Both the position numbers and the translations under genes were made by a program. Shown here piece by piece: positions 15,185-22,281 of a stretch of DNA of 32,551 nt. The notes below the pieces were generated by a model. It was not told where the DNA came from and did no database searches. It saw nothing but the letters and a program-made list of their open reading frames with translations. The stretch is from an uncultured Lachnospiraceae bacterium (lineage in GTDB: Bacteria > Bacillota > Clostridia > Lachnospirales > Lachnospiraceae). The stretch is taken from NCBI GenBank assembly GCA_947039785.1, contig CAMQZX010000013.1, forward strand, positions 1 through 32,551, given 5' to 3'. Every line of letters starts with the position of its first letter. Positions within the stretch are counted from its first letter, which is position 1.

Positions 15185-15229
15185 AAGGGACGGAATATGT
15201 GACTGTCAGGTCACGTTCCGTCCCTTTTT
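15185..15229 (+). terminator. intrinsic terminator after ftsZ
   Basis: AGGGACGGAA (15186-15195) pairs with TTCCGTCCCT (15216-15225), with a further inner helix GTGAC/GTCAC, followed by T5. Confidence 0.9.
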
Positions 15230-15315
15230 GGCATGTGCAAAAAGGCATAGCTGACTTTTTCGTGCTGTACCATTTTCTTTTGCTTCGTTATGCAGCCCAG
15301 CGCTTATTTACGCGA

Positions 15316-15636
15316 TTATTTACAAGTGCACTGGAAAGTTCCACATTTGGTCTCTTCACACCGACAGGCAGAAGAACCGCCGATGCCGATTTTGGCAGCG
15401 TCGCATTTACAGTTGTCATTGTATACACATTCCTGAGCTTCACAATCCACTTTGATGGTCTTGCAGCCCTTTCCTTCAGAGTTGCTGTAATCCTGAGAAG
15501 TTCTCTCCTTGAAGCTTTCGCAGCATGTTTCATCGGATGTTTTTGCATTGGAGCCACCTACTGTGATATCGCCTTTGGAGCAGAGTTCATCTTTGTTGTA
15601 CACACAGGTGATGGCAGAACAACTTAACATTGGCAT
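15316..15636 (-). CDS. Cys-rich protein with two DUF1540 domains
   Basis: A 106-residue protein with two DUF1540-type cysteine modules: residues 5-40 (CSAITCVYN...CSKGDITVGG...C) and 64-106 (CEAQECVYNDNCKCDAAKIG, then CRCEETKCGTFQC). In all it has 16 cysteines, suggesting bound metal or disulphides. Function is unknown; several such proteins occur per genome in Clostridia. The start is set by AAAGGAGG nine bases before ATG. Its upstream region holds a close match to a mother-cell sporulation promoter. The overlapping plus-strand frame of 142 codons is antisense noise. Confidence 0.85.
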   Translation of the reverse strand: MPMLSCSAITCVYNKDELCSKGDITVGGSNAKTSDETCCESFKERTSQDYSNSEGKGCKTIKVDCEAQECVYNDNCKCDAAKIGIGGSSACRCEETKCGTFQCTCK

Positions 15637-15665
15637 AATCGTTACCTCCTTTTTATCATTACGTG

Positions 15666-15696
15666 TATAGTATGTCCGCTGTTGGAATTACTATTC
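15666..15696 (-). promoter_or_regulatory. candidate sporulation (sigma-E/K-like) promoter of the DUF1540 gene
   Basis: On the minus strand GAATAGT, 15 bases, CATACTATA, ending about 30 bases before the start codon. This fits the mother-cell consensus (G/T-x-ATA for -35, CATAnnnTA for -10). No comparable sigma-A pair is visible there. One short match in AT-rich DNA can arise by chance. Confidence 0.35.
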
Positions 15697-15762
15697 AGAA
15701 GAAATTTCAAGAATCGTTGACTGATAGCGATAGTTATTGTTTGCATAATTGTGAAAAACTGC

Positions 15763-15791
15763 TTGACATCTGGAGACAGATATGGTAGCCT
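15763..15791 (+). promoter_or_regulatory. promoter of the infC-rpmI-rplT operon
   Basis: A consensus TTGACA (15763-15768), 17 bases, then TAGCCT preceded by TGG (an extended -10). The transcript would start near 15798. Confidence 0.6.
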
Positions 15792-15796
15792 TAATA

Positions 15797-15992
15797 AGTA
15801 CGTGAGTACGAGCAGGAAAGAAGAGTATCCACTCTCACCTCAGCGTAGTTAGACGACTGGAGGTTCATATGGTATAAATATGCGATGCAGTATATAGGAT
15901 ATACTTGTATTACGCAGTTATGCATGTGAGGAGTGTGGGTAGTCTGTCTATCGACACTATTTTTTTATTCTTTTTGATGGAGGTGCACTACA
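15797..15992 (+). promoter_or_regulatory. structured leader of infC-rpmI-rplT (probable L20-type autoregulatory leader)
   Basis: About 195 bases of transcribed, non-coding DNA precede infC. In many Firmicutes this position holds the L20 leader, where free L20 protein triggers early termination. Near its end TAGT..GTC (15940-15948) can pair with GACACTA (15953-15959) and T7 follows, a weak intrinsic terminator; AGTGT (15932-15936) can compete for ACACT, as expected of an attenuator. I did not fold the whole region, so the L20 label rests mainly on position. Confidence 0.5.
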
Positions 15993-16499
15993 ATTAGCAA
16001 TTTAATGATTAACGAGCAAATCAGAGACAAAGAAGTACGTTTAATTGGTCCAAATGGCGACCAGCTGGGAATTATGTCTGCCAGAGACGCTATGATGAAA
16101 GCTCAGGAGGCAAATCTGGATCTGGTAAAGATTGCTCCTAATGCGAAGCCGCCCGTATGTAAGATTATTGACTACGGCAAATACAAATATGAACTGGCAC
16201 GCAAGGAAAAAGAAGCCAGAAAGAAGCAGAAAACAATCGAAATTAAAGAAGTGCGTCTCTCACCAAATATCGACAGCAACGATATGAATACCAAGGCAAA
16301 TGCAGCCAGAAAGTTCATTCAGAAGGGTGACAGAGTAAAGGTTACCTTACGATTCAGAGGAAGAGAAATGGCTCATATGCATGCGAGTAAGCATGTGTTA
16401 GACGATTTTGCAGGACTTCTGTCCGATATTGCTACTGTGGAGAAGGCTCCTAAGGTGGAAGGCAGAAGCATGACCATGTTTTTAACTGAAAAACGTTAA
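15993..16499 (+). CDS. infC: translation initiation factor IF-3 (AUU start)
   Basis: IF-3 binds the 30S subunit, prevents premature 50S joining and checks the start codon. The 168-residue protein has the N-domain INEQIRDKEVRLIG, the family signature KPPVCKIIDYGKYKYELA near residue 60, and the C-domain IEIKEVRLSPNIDSND...FIQKGDRVKVTLRFRGREM. I place the start at ATT 15993 (ATT AGC AAT TTA ATG): GGAGGTG lies seven bases before it, whereas the ATG at 16005 is 19 bases away. An AUU start is the known device by which IF-3 limits its own synthesis. It leads the operon with rpmI and rplT. Confidence 0.93.
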   Translation: MSNLMINEQIRDKEVRLIGPNGDQLGIMSARDAMMKAQEANLDLVKIAPNAKPPVCKIIDYGKYKYELARKEKEARKKQKTIEIKEVRLSPNIDSNDMNTKANAARKFIQKGDRVKVTLRFRGREMAHMHASKHVLDDFAGLLSDIATVEKAPKVEGRSMTMFLTEKR

Positions 16500-16534
16500 A
16501 ATAGACTATATGTAAAATTAAGGAGGAATACACA

Positions 16535-16732
16535 ATGCCAAAAATGAAAACCAATAGAGCAGCTGCAAAGCGCTTTAAAAAGACAGGTACAGGAAAATTA
16601 GTAAGAAATAAAGCTTACAAGAGCCATATCTTAACAAAGAAATCTCAGAAGAGAAAGAGAAATCTTAGAAAATCTACTGTTACTGATGCTACAAATGCAA
16701 AAGTAATGAAGAGAGCTTTACCATACTTATAA
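16535..16732 (+). CDS. rpmI: 50S ribosomal protein L35
   Basis: A 65-residue very basic protein with the family's typical opening [20 protein letters not shown] and the later [17 protein letters not shown]35 is a small component of the large ribosomal subunit. AAGGAGG precedes the ATG, 35 bases after infC, and rplT follows after 31 bases, the standard infC-rpmI-rplT order. Confidence 0.97.
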   Translation: MPKMKTNRAAAKRFKKTGTGKLVRNKAYKSHILTKKSQKRKRNLRKSTVTDATNAKVMKRALPYL

Positions 16733-16763
16733 TATAGATATTCGAACAGGAGGAAATTAAGAA

Positions 16764-17120
16764 ATGGCAAGAATTAAAGGCGGATTAAACGCTAAAAAAA
16801 GACATAATCGTACATTAAAACTGGCGAAAGGTTACAGAGGAGCCCGTTCCAAACAGTATAGAGTAGCTAAGCAGTCTGTAATGAGAGCATTAACAAGCTC
16901 CTACGCAGGAAGAAAACAGAGAAAACGTCAGTTCAGACAGCTCTGGATTGCTCGTATCAACGCAGCAGCAAGATTAAACGGCTTGTCCTACAGCAAATTC
17001 ATGTATGGTCTGAAATTAGCAGACATCAACATGAACAGAAAAATGCTGGCAGAGATGGCAGTAAACGATGCAGAAGGATTCGCATCCTTAGCAGAGATTG
17101 CTAAATCTAAATTAGCTTAA
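16764..17120 (+). CDS. rplT: 50S ribosomal protein L20
   Basis: A 118-residue basic protein matching L20 throughout: [20 protein letters not shown], then [20 protein letters not shown], and [21 protein letters not shown]20 binds 23S rRNA early in 50S assembly and in Firmicutes represses its own operon through the leader RNA. Last gene of the operon, with AGGAGG before its ATG and a terminator 29 bases after its stop. Confidence 0.97.
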   Translation: MARIKGGLNAKKRHNRTLKLAKGYRGARSKQYRVAKQSVMRALTSSYAGRKQRKRQFRQLWIARINAAARLNGLSYSKFMYGLKLADINMNRKMLAEMAVNDAEGFASLAEIAKSKLA

Positions 17121-17148
17121 TTTATCGGCTAGAACATAAGAATTTTTG

Positions 17149-17220
17149 AGGGAATAAGAGTAATGAGGAATTGCTTTTGTTCCCTTGTTTTTTACCGTGT
17201 GGTGACTAAGCCACTTTTTT
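17149..17220 (+). terminator. tandem intrinsic terminators after rplT
   Basis: First: AGGGAATAA (17149-17157) pairs with TTGTTCCCT and is followed by TGTTTTTT (to 17193). Second: GTGGT (17199-17203) pairs with GCCAC (17210-17214), followed by T6. The first is the stronger. Confidence 0.75.
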
Positions 17221-17253
17221 CTGGTACCGGTTTACGGATCTCTTGTAAGATTT

Positions 17254-17281
17254 TTGACAGAGGAAGGGAACATGGTATACT
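17254..17281 (+). promoter_or_regulatory. promoter of the pseudouridine synthase gene
   Basis: TTGACA (17254-17259) and TATACT (17276-17281), 16 bases apart, 42 bases before the start codon. Confidence 0.75.
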
Positions 17282-17323
17282 TAAAATGTATTTGGATTTT
17301 AGATAAGAACAGGAGAGGAAATC

Positions 17324-18061
17324 ATGCGTTTGGATAAATATCTTGCTGATATGGGAATGGGGACCAGGAAGGAAGTGAAGGGACTGATTCGTAAGGGACT
17401 GGTTCGGGTGAATGATCAGGTGGTGAAAGTGCCGGAGACAGCGGTCACGGAGGAGGACCAGGTGGTCTGTAATCAGGTGGTTGTGGGGTATGTACAGAAG
17501 GAGTATTATATGCTCAATAAGCCCGCCGGGGTGATTTCCGCCACGGAAGATTCCCGTCAGAAGACAGTGGTGGATTTGATTCATACAAAGAAGCGCAAAG
17601 ACCTCTTTCCGGTGGGACGGTTAGACAAGGATACGGAGGGGTTGCTTTTGATCACCAATGATGGAGAGCTGGCACATCGGTTATTGTCGCCGAAGAAGCA
17701 TGTAGGGAAGGTTTACTATGCTAAGATTCGGGGAGAAGTTACTCAGGAGGATGTGGAGATTTTTAAGAAGGGCGTTCCCATTGAAGAAGACTTCACAGCC
17801 CTTCCAGCCAATCTGAAGGTTTTGCAGGCAGGAGAGGAGTCTGAGATTGAGGTGGAGATTTTCGAAGGGAAATTCCATCAGGTGAAGCGGATGTTTCTGG
17901 CTGTGGGGAAGGAAGTGATGTATCTGAAAAGGTTGTCCATGGGAGAACTGAAGTTGGATGAATCCCTGGAGCCTGGAGAGTACCGGCAGCTTACCGAAGA
18001 GGAATTGAATAAACTTAGAAAAGGCCCAATAGATCTTTTCAAACATAATTGGCAATTGTAA
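17324..18061 (+). CDS. rsuA: RsuA-family 16S rRNA pseudouridine synthase
   Basis: A 245-residue enzyme that isomerises a uridine in rRNA to pseudouridine. The N-terminal S4 RNA-binding domain (residues 1-58, MRLDKYLADMGMGTRKEVKG) is followed by the catalytic domain with YYMLNKPAGVIS, and PVGRLDKDTEGLLLITNDG containing the catalytic Asp101, and a C-terminal EGKFHQVKRMF. The lack of an extended C-terminus and the overall layout point to RsuA (16S position 516 in E. coli) rather than RluB/E/F, but these subfamilies are close. It is a single gene with its own promoter and an AGGAGAGG ribosome site. Confidence 0.88.
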   Translation: MRLDKYLADMGMGTRKEVKGLIRKGLVRVNDQVVKVPETAVTEEDQVVCNQVVVGYVQKEYYMLNKPAGVISATEDSRQKTVVDLIHTKKRKDLFPVGRLDKDTEGLLLITNDGELAHRLLSPKKHVGKVYYAKIRGEVTQEDVEIFKKGVPIEEDFTALPANLKVLQAGEESEIEVEIFEGKFHQVKRMFLAVGKEVMYLKRLSMGELKLDESLEPGEYRQLTEEELNKLRKGPIDLFKHNWQL

Positions 18062-18116
18062 AACAGGGCTGCCCGCTGGGTGATCAGTGAGCAGCTTCAT
18101 TAGATTGGATTATATA

Positions 18117-18695
18117 TTATTGTTTATTTGCAATATATTTCAGAAAATACTCATGAATCCGGGTATCTTCCGTCAATTCCGGGTGAAAAGCGGTTACCAG
18201 CTGGTTGTCCTGGCGGGCGGCTATCACATGCCCATCCACCTGTGCCAATACCTCCACGTCGGGAGCGGTCTCTTCAATATAAGGTGCACGGATGAAGGTC
18301 ATGGGGATTTCCTGCATTCCTGCAAATTCGGTAACTGCGTGGAAGCTTCCAAGCTGCCGTCCGTAGGCGTTGCGGCGGACAGAAATATCCATGGTTCCCA
18401 GATTTACCTGCTTTTCGGTGGGATTTACAATATCCTTTGCCAGAAGAATCATTCCGGCGCAGGTGCCAAAGACCGGGAAACCTGATTCGATCTTTGCCTT
18501 TAAGGGTTCCATCATTCCCAGGTCATTCAGCAATTTTCCCATAACGGTGCTCTCGCCGCCGGGGATGATGATGCCGTCCATTTCTTCATTCAGATCGGAA
18601 AGCTGGCGCAGCTCCAGGGATTCTACATCCAGTTTTTCTAATATATGGCGGTGCTCAATGAAAGCACCCTGAACAGCCAATACTCCAATTCTCAT
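18117..18695 (-). CDS. pdxT: pyridoxal 5'-phosphate synthase glutaminase subunit
   Basis: PdxT hydrolyses glutamine and channels ammonia to PdxS in the deoxyxylulose-independent PLP pathway. The 192-residue protein is a class I glutamine amidotransferase with PGGESTVMG (oxyanion region), nucleophile Cys79 in FGTCAGM, and the His171/Glu173 pair in AFHPELTED. Its ATG overlaps the pdxS stop by one base (TAATG), so translation is coupled. A GCTGC/GCAGC inverted repeat at about 18066-18096, between it and the convergent rsuA, may end both transcripts, but it is weak. Confidence 0.96.
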   Translation of the reverse strand: MRIGVLAVQGAFIEHRHILEKLDVESLELRQLSDLNEEMDGIIIPGGESTVMGKLLNDLGMMEPLKAKIESGFPVFGTCAGMILLAKDIVNPTEKQVNLGTMDISVRRNAYGRQLGSFHAVTEFAGMQEIPMTFIRAPYIEETAPDVEVLAQVDGHVIAARQDNQLVTAFHPELTEDTRIHEYFLKYIANKQ

Positions 18696-19570
18696 TATTT
18701 ACCACGCTCCGCCATTAACAATTCAATTTCACTTTCGTTGATACCCACCATGGCTTCGCCCAGATCCTCAGATAATTCTGCCAGCAGTCTGGCATCTGTG
18801 TAATTGGTAACAGCCTGTACGATGGCTGCAGCACGCTTGGCAGGATTGCCGGATTTGAAGATACCGGAACCGACGAAGACGCCTTCTGCACCTAACTGCA
18901 TCATCAAAGCTGCATCGGCAGGAGTGGCAACACCGCCAGCCGCAAAGTTTACTACCGGTAACTTGCCGTTTTCTGCAACATAGACAACCAGGTCATAGGG
19001 AACCTGTAAATTTTTGGCTGCGTCGAAAAGCTCGTCTTTGCTCATGGAAGTGAGACGGCGGATCTGGCTCTGGATCAGACGCATGTGGCGCACTGCCTGA
19101 ACCACGTCACCAGTCCCCGGCTCGCCTTTGGTACGGATCATGGCAGCACCTTCGTTGATACGGCGAAGTGCCTCGCCCAAATCTTTTGCTCCGCAGACAA
19201 AAGGAACCTTAAACTGAGTCTTGTCGATGTGGTACACGTCGTCTGCCGGGGATAATACTTCACTTTCATCTATGTAATCAATCTCGATGGCTTCCAGAAT
19301 CTGTGCTTCTGCAAAATGTCCGATTCTGCATTTTGCCATAACGGGGATGGATACGGCTTCCTGGATTCCCTTAATCATTTTGGGATCACTCATACGGGAT
19401 ACTCCGCCGGCAGCGCGGATATCAGCTGGAATACGTTCCAGAGCCATGACAGCACATGCACCTGCCTCCTCCGCAATCTTTGCCTGCTGGGGGGTAGTAA
19501 CGTCCATGATTACACCGCCTTTGAGCATCTGAGCCAATTCTTTATTTAGGGTATAGCGTTCGTTTGTCAT
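18695..19570 (-). CDS. pdxS: pyridoxal 5'-phosphate synthase, synthase subunit
   Basis: PdxS builds PLP from ribose 5-phosphate, glyceraldehyde 3-phosphate and ammonia from PdxT, as a dodecameric TIM barrel. The 291-residue protein carries both catalytic lysines: Lys80 in [15 protein letters not shown] and Lys148 in [14 protein letters not shown], plus the phosphate-binding [14 protein letters not shown] and [12 protein letters not shown]. It starts behind AAAGGAG, is transcribed away from the adjacent pdxR, and a good -10 (TATAAT on the minus strand, near 19610) lacks a -35, as expected for a promoter that needs an activator. Confidence 0.97.
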   Translation of the reverse strand: MTNERYTLNKELAQMLKGGVIMDVTTPQQAKIAEEAGACAVMALERIPADIRAAGGVSRMSDPKMIKGIQEAVSIPVMAKCRIGHFAEAQILEAIEIDYIDESEVLSPADDVYHIDKTQFKVPFVCGAKDLGEALRRINEGAAMIRTKGEPGTGDVVQAVRHMRLIQSQIRRLTSMSKDELFDAAKNLQVPYDLVVYVAENGKLPVVNFAAGGVATPADAALMMQLGAEGVFVGSGIFKSGNPAKRAAAIVQAVTNYTDARLLAELSEDLGEAMVGINESEIELLMAERGK

Positions 19571-19749
19571 TGTTTTAGTTCTCCTTTACAAGTATGTTGT
19601 ACTTTATTATAATAAAAATTGATATTATGAAAATAACCATTTTAAGATAAATATATAAGACCAGATTTGGAGGCAGGGAGACTTTCCAGAAAAAGTATCA
19701 ACGGTTGCTCCAAGCAGAAAGAATTTCTTAAATGGCAGGAGGAATTTGG

Positions 19750-19782
19750 ATGGGAGAGAAGATAAGATATGCTTACATATAA
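19750..19782 (+). CDS. possible 10-codon leader peptide overlapping the pdxR start
   Basis: ATG 19750 with a strong AGGAGG seven bases upstream opens a 10-codon frame (MGEKIRYAYI) that ends at TAA 19780-19782. The pdxR ATG at 19769 lies inside it in another frame, with only a weak ribosome site of its own (GAGAAG). The frame can also be read from an ATG at 19732. This arrangement could couple or limit pdxR translation. No product evidence; it may be a coincidence. Confidence 0.3.
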   Translation: MGEKIRYAYI

Positions 19783-21163
19783 TTTTGACAATCGGAGAAA
19801 GCAGGCGATTTATGAATGTCTGTATCAGAATATCAAACAGGATATTTTGGAAGGGCGGATTAAACCCGGGGAGAAGCTTCCCTCCAAACGCAGCCTTGCC
19901 CGACACCTGGAAATCAGCGTGATTACGGTGGAAAATGCCTATGCACAGTTGATAGTGGAGGGGTATGTCTATGGTGTGGAGAAGAGGGGATATTTTGTCA
20001 GCTGTCTGGAGGAGAGGGTTCCGGAGCCAAGGAAAATACCTGCAGAATTACGAGTGGAAAAGCAGCCCAGGGAATATTTGGTGGATTTTACAGCAAACAG
20101 CCTGGCAGCAGACAATTTTCCCTTCTCTGTGTGGTCCCGGGTGCTGCGCCGGGTGCTGTCTGAGGAGAAAACAGAACTTCTAAAGCGTGTTCCCTATCAG
20201 GGGGCAAGAGTCCTTCGTGAAGCTATTGCCCAGCATCTCTATCAGTTTCGGGGAATGGCAGTGGATCCGGGCTGTATTGTGGTGGGAGCGGGAACGGAGT
20301 ATCTGTACGGAATGCTGATTCAGCTTCTGGGGCGGGAGAAAGTTTATGGGGTAGAGGAACCGGGATATCAGAAGATTGGAAGGATTTATGAAAAAAATGG
20401 AGTAGCCTGTGCCTATGTTCCGCTGGATGCTTCGGGAATGTCTCTGGAGGAATTAGGGGAGACAGGCGCGCAGATTGTTCATATTTCTCCCGCTCATCAT
20501 TTTCCCACAGGACGGGTTATGCCCATACGACGACGACAGGAGCTGCTTCGATGGGCCAGTGAGTCAAAGGAACGCTACATCATAGAAGACGATTATGACA
20601 GTGAGTTTCGGTTTACAGGAAGACCTATTCCCACCATGCAGAGCATTGACAAGGATGATAAGGTAATCTATATCAACACATTTTCCAAGACCATTTCTCC
20701 TTCCATGCGTATCAGTTATCTGGTGCTGCCGTGGCATTTGATGGAGCGGTATGAAAGGGAACTTCATTTTTACTCCTGTCCGGTGCCCAGCTTTGAGCAG
20801 TATACACTGGCACGATTTATCCAGCAGGGATATCTGGAGCAGCATATCAACCGGATGAGGAATCACTACAGGATTCAGAGGGACGGACTGATTCGTGTCA
20901 TTAGGGAGAGCAAATTGGCGGAGAAGCTTCAGATTATGGAGGAGGACGCAGGTCTTCATTTTCTGCTGAAGGTGCAGACGGATAAGAGCCTTAAGGAAGT
21001 GAAGCAGATGGTGGAAGCTGTGGGGATTCGCCTGTCCTGGCTGGAGGATTATTATCACAAGCCTCACAGCAATCCGGAACCTGTGGCGGTGTTGAATTAT
21101 TCCGGCATTGGGAAGAAAGAGGTGGAAAAAGCAAGAGAAATACTGGAGAATCTGTCTATCTAA
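19769..21163 (+). CDS. pdxR: MocR/PdxR-family transcriptional regulator (GntR HTH plus aminotransferase-like domain)
   Basis: A 464-residue protein with a GntR-type winged helix (about 13-76: LYQNIKQDILEGRIKPGEKL, PSKRSLARHLEISVITVENA) joined to a fold-type I aminotransferase domain. The latter has IEDDYDSEFRF and the PLP-lysine segment NTFSKTISPSMRISYLVLP. In characterised PdxR proteins PLP binds this domain and the protein activates pdxST when PLP is low. Divergence from pdxS-pdxT with a 198-bp shared region supports the same role here. A half-copy of the dispersed repeat begins three bases after its stop codon. Confidence 0.92.
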   Translation: MLTYNFDNRRKQAIYECLYQNIKQDILEGRIKPGEKLPSKRSLARHLEISVITVENAYAQLIVEGYVYGVEKRGYFVSCLEERVPEPRKIPAELRVEKQPREYLVDFTANSLAADNFPFSVWSRVLRRVLSEEKTELLKRVPYQGARVLREAIAQHLYQFRGMAVDPGCIVVGAGTEYLYGMLIQLLGREKVYGVEEPGYQKIGRIYEKNGVACAYVPLDASGMSLEELGETGAQIVHISPAHHFPTGRVMPIRRRQELLRWASESKERYIIEDDYDSEFRFTGRPIPTMQSIDKDDKVIYINTFSKTISPSMRISYLVLPWHLMERYERELHFYSCPVPSFEQYTLARFIQQGYLEQHINRMRNHYRIQRDGLIRVIRESKLAEKLQIMEEDAGLHFLLKVQTDKSLKEVKQMVEAVGIRLSWLEDYYHKPHSNPEPVAVLNYSGIGKKEVEKAREILENLSI

Positions 21164-21166
21164 ATC

Positions 21167-21234
21167 GTTACTGTTCACTTCGTTCTCAGCAACACACGTT
21201 TTGATGCACAGAAATGATGCAATACGCATCATTT
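21167..21234. repeat. dispersed repeat, half-copy in reverse orientation
   Basis: Sixty-eight bases matching the reverse complement of the right half of the 764-906 element at roughly 57 positions by eye, from the terminal GTTACTGTTCAC through CAGCAACAC and GATGCACAG to the palindrome AAATGATGC-N5-GCATCATTT, where it stops. It starts three bases after the pdxR stop codon. A TATAAT at 21258-21263 follows without a clear -35. Confidence 0.7.
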
Positions 21235-21328
21235 AGATAAACTTGCAAAAATCCCTGTATAATGGTATCGTATTACTTATAGTCGTTGCATTTACTGCAG
21301 CAGATACACAGAAGGAGGATGTTACAGG

Positions 21329-21481
21329 ATGAGTGAAGAGAAGAGAGAACTGATAAACCAGGAAGATGTCAAAGAAGAAGCGAAAAACGAAACCCCTGAG
21401 TTAAGTCCTACCTGGGCACAGGATGCTCTGGCTGATTTGGATGACTGGATTGAGGAGCAGGGAATTTATATTCGCCAGTAA
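21329..21481 (+). CDS. small acidic hypothetical protein (50 residues)
   Basis: ATG 21329 has a strong GAAGGAGG site ten bases upstream and opens 50 codons ending in TAA. The product is hydrophilic and rich in Glu and Asp (MSEEKRELINQEDV near the start, SPTWAQDALADLDDWIEEQG near the end) with two Trp, no membrane segment and no domain I recognise. It lies 39 bases before the polysaccharide deacetylase, in the same frame, separated only by the TAA and 13 sense codons, so the two are probably co-transcribed. TATAAT at 21258-21263 may be its -10. Codon use and ribosome site support a real gene; function unknown. Confidence 0.6.
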   Translation: MSEEKRELINQEDVKEEAKNETPELSPTWAQDALADLDDWIEEQGIYIRQ

Positions 21482-21520
21482 TCATATAGTATAAGGAAAA
21501 TCATCGCGGAGCGTGAGAAC

Positions 21521-22210
21521 TTGGCGGAAAAATGTGGATATGTACTTTGTCTCCTTCTGGGAGCATTCCTGCTGGCGACGGGAGTGCTCTGGGAGGGCAG
21601 AGATATAGATGGGACGACGGTGTCAGTGGCAGGATTGGCTGCACAGCAAAAGGAGGCTCCCAGAGTGGCGCTGACTTTTGATGACGGACCAAACAGCGTG
21701 TACACAAAGACACTCCTGGATGGTCTGAAAGAGCGTGATGTGAAAGCCAGTTTTTTCCTGATGGGCAAAAATATCTCTGGCAATGAAGAGCTGGTAAAGA
21801 GAATGCATGATGAGGGTCATCTAATTGGCAATCACACCTTCGACCATGTACAGCTGACAAGGCTCTCCGACGCGGAAGCCTGCGAGCAGATAACCAAAAC
21901 AAGCAATGCCATCTACGAAATCACAGGAGAATACACCACCTTCATCCGTCCGCCCTTTGGAGAGTGGAAGAAAGATCTGGATTGTGTGGTCACCATGCTG
22001 CCAGTGATGTGGACGGTAGATCCTGTGGACTGGAATACGGACGATTCCAATCTGGTGGTGCAGCGAGTGGAGAGTGTGACCCAGGACGAAGATATCATCC
22101 TCCTTCATGATAACTACGCCAGTTCTGTGGAAGCTGCGCTTCGCATTGTAGATGATCTTACCAGTCAGGGATATCAATTTGTGACGGTGGATGAGCTGCT
22201 GCTGGAATAA
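21521..22210 (+). CDS. polysaccharide deacetylase (NodB domain), membrane-anchored
   Basis: A 229-residue protein with an N-terminal hydrophobic segment (about 6-24) that acts as anchor or signal, then a NodB-type deacetylase domain. The five family motifs are visible: TFDDGP (52-57, catalytic base and metal Asp), H105-x3-H109 (NHTFDH, metal ligands), RPPFGEW (143-149), WTVDPVDW (164-171) and ILLHD (193-197). These enzymes remove acetyl groups from N-acetylglucosamine or N-acetylmuramic acid of the wall; the size resembles PdaA-like or PgdA-like catalytic domains, and the exact substrate is unknown. TTG 21521 behind GGAG is the best start; no ATG is available in frame before the hydrophobic segment. 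Confidence 0.88.
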   Translation: MAEKCGYVLCLLLGAFLLATGVLWEGRDIDGTTVSVAGLAAQQKEAPRVALTFDDGPNSVYTKTLLDGLKERDVKASFFLMGKNISGNEELVKRMHDEGHLIGNHTFDHVQLTRLSDAEACEQITKTSNAIYEITGEYTTFIRPPFGEWKKDLDCVVTMLPVMWTVDPVDWNTDDSNLVVQRVESVTQDEDIILLHDNYASSVEAALRIVDDLTSQGYQFVTVDELLLE

Positions 22211-22281
22211 CGGATAGGAATTCCAGATACATTCCCAAACAGGATTTTGGGATTTGAGAAGAGAACATATGGAGGATCAAC

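Noticed and set aside
15199..15627. 142-codon plus-strand frame
   Set aside because: Antisense to the DUF1540 gene and starting inside the ftsZ terminator; the minus-strand product has clear domain motifs and a strong ribosome site.
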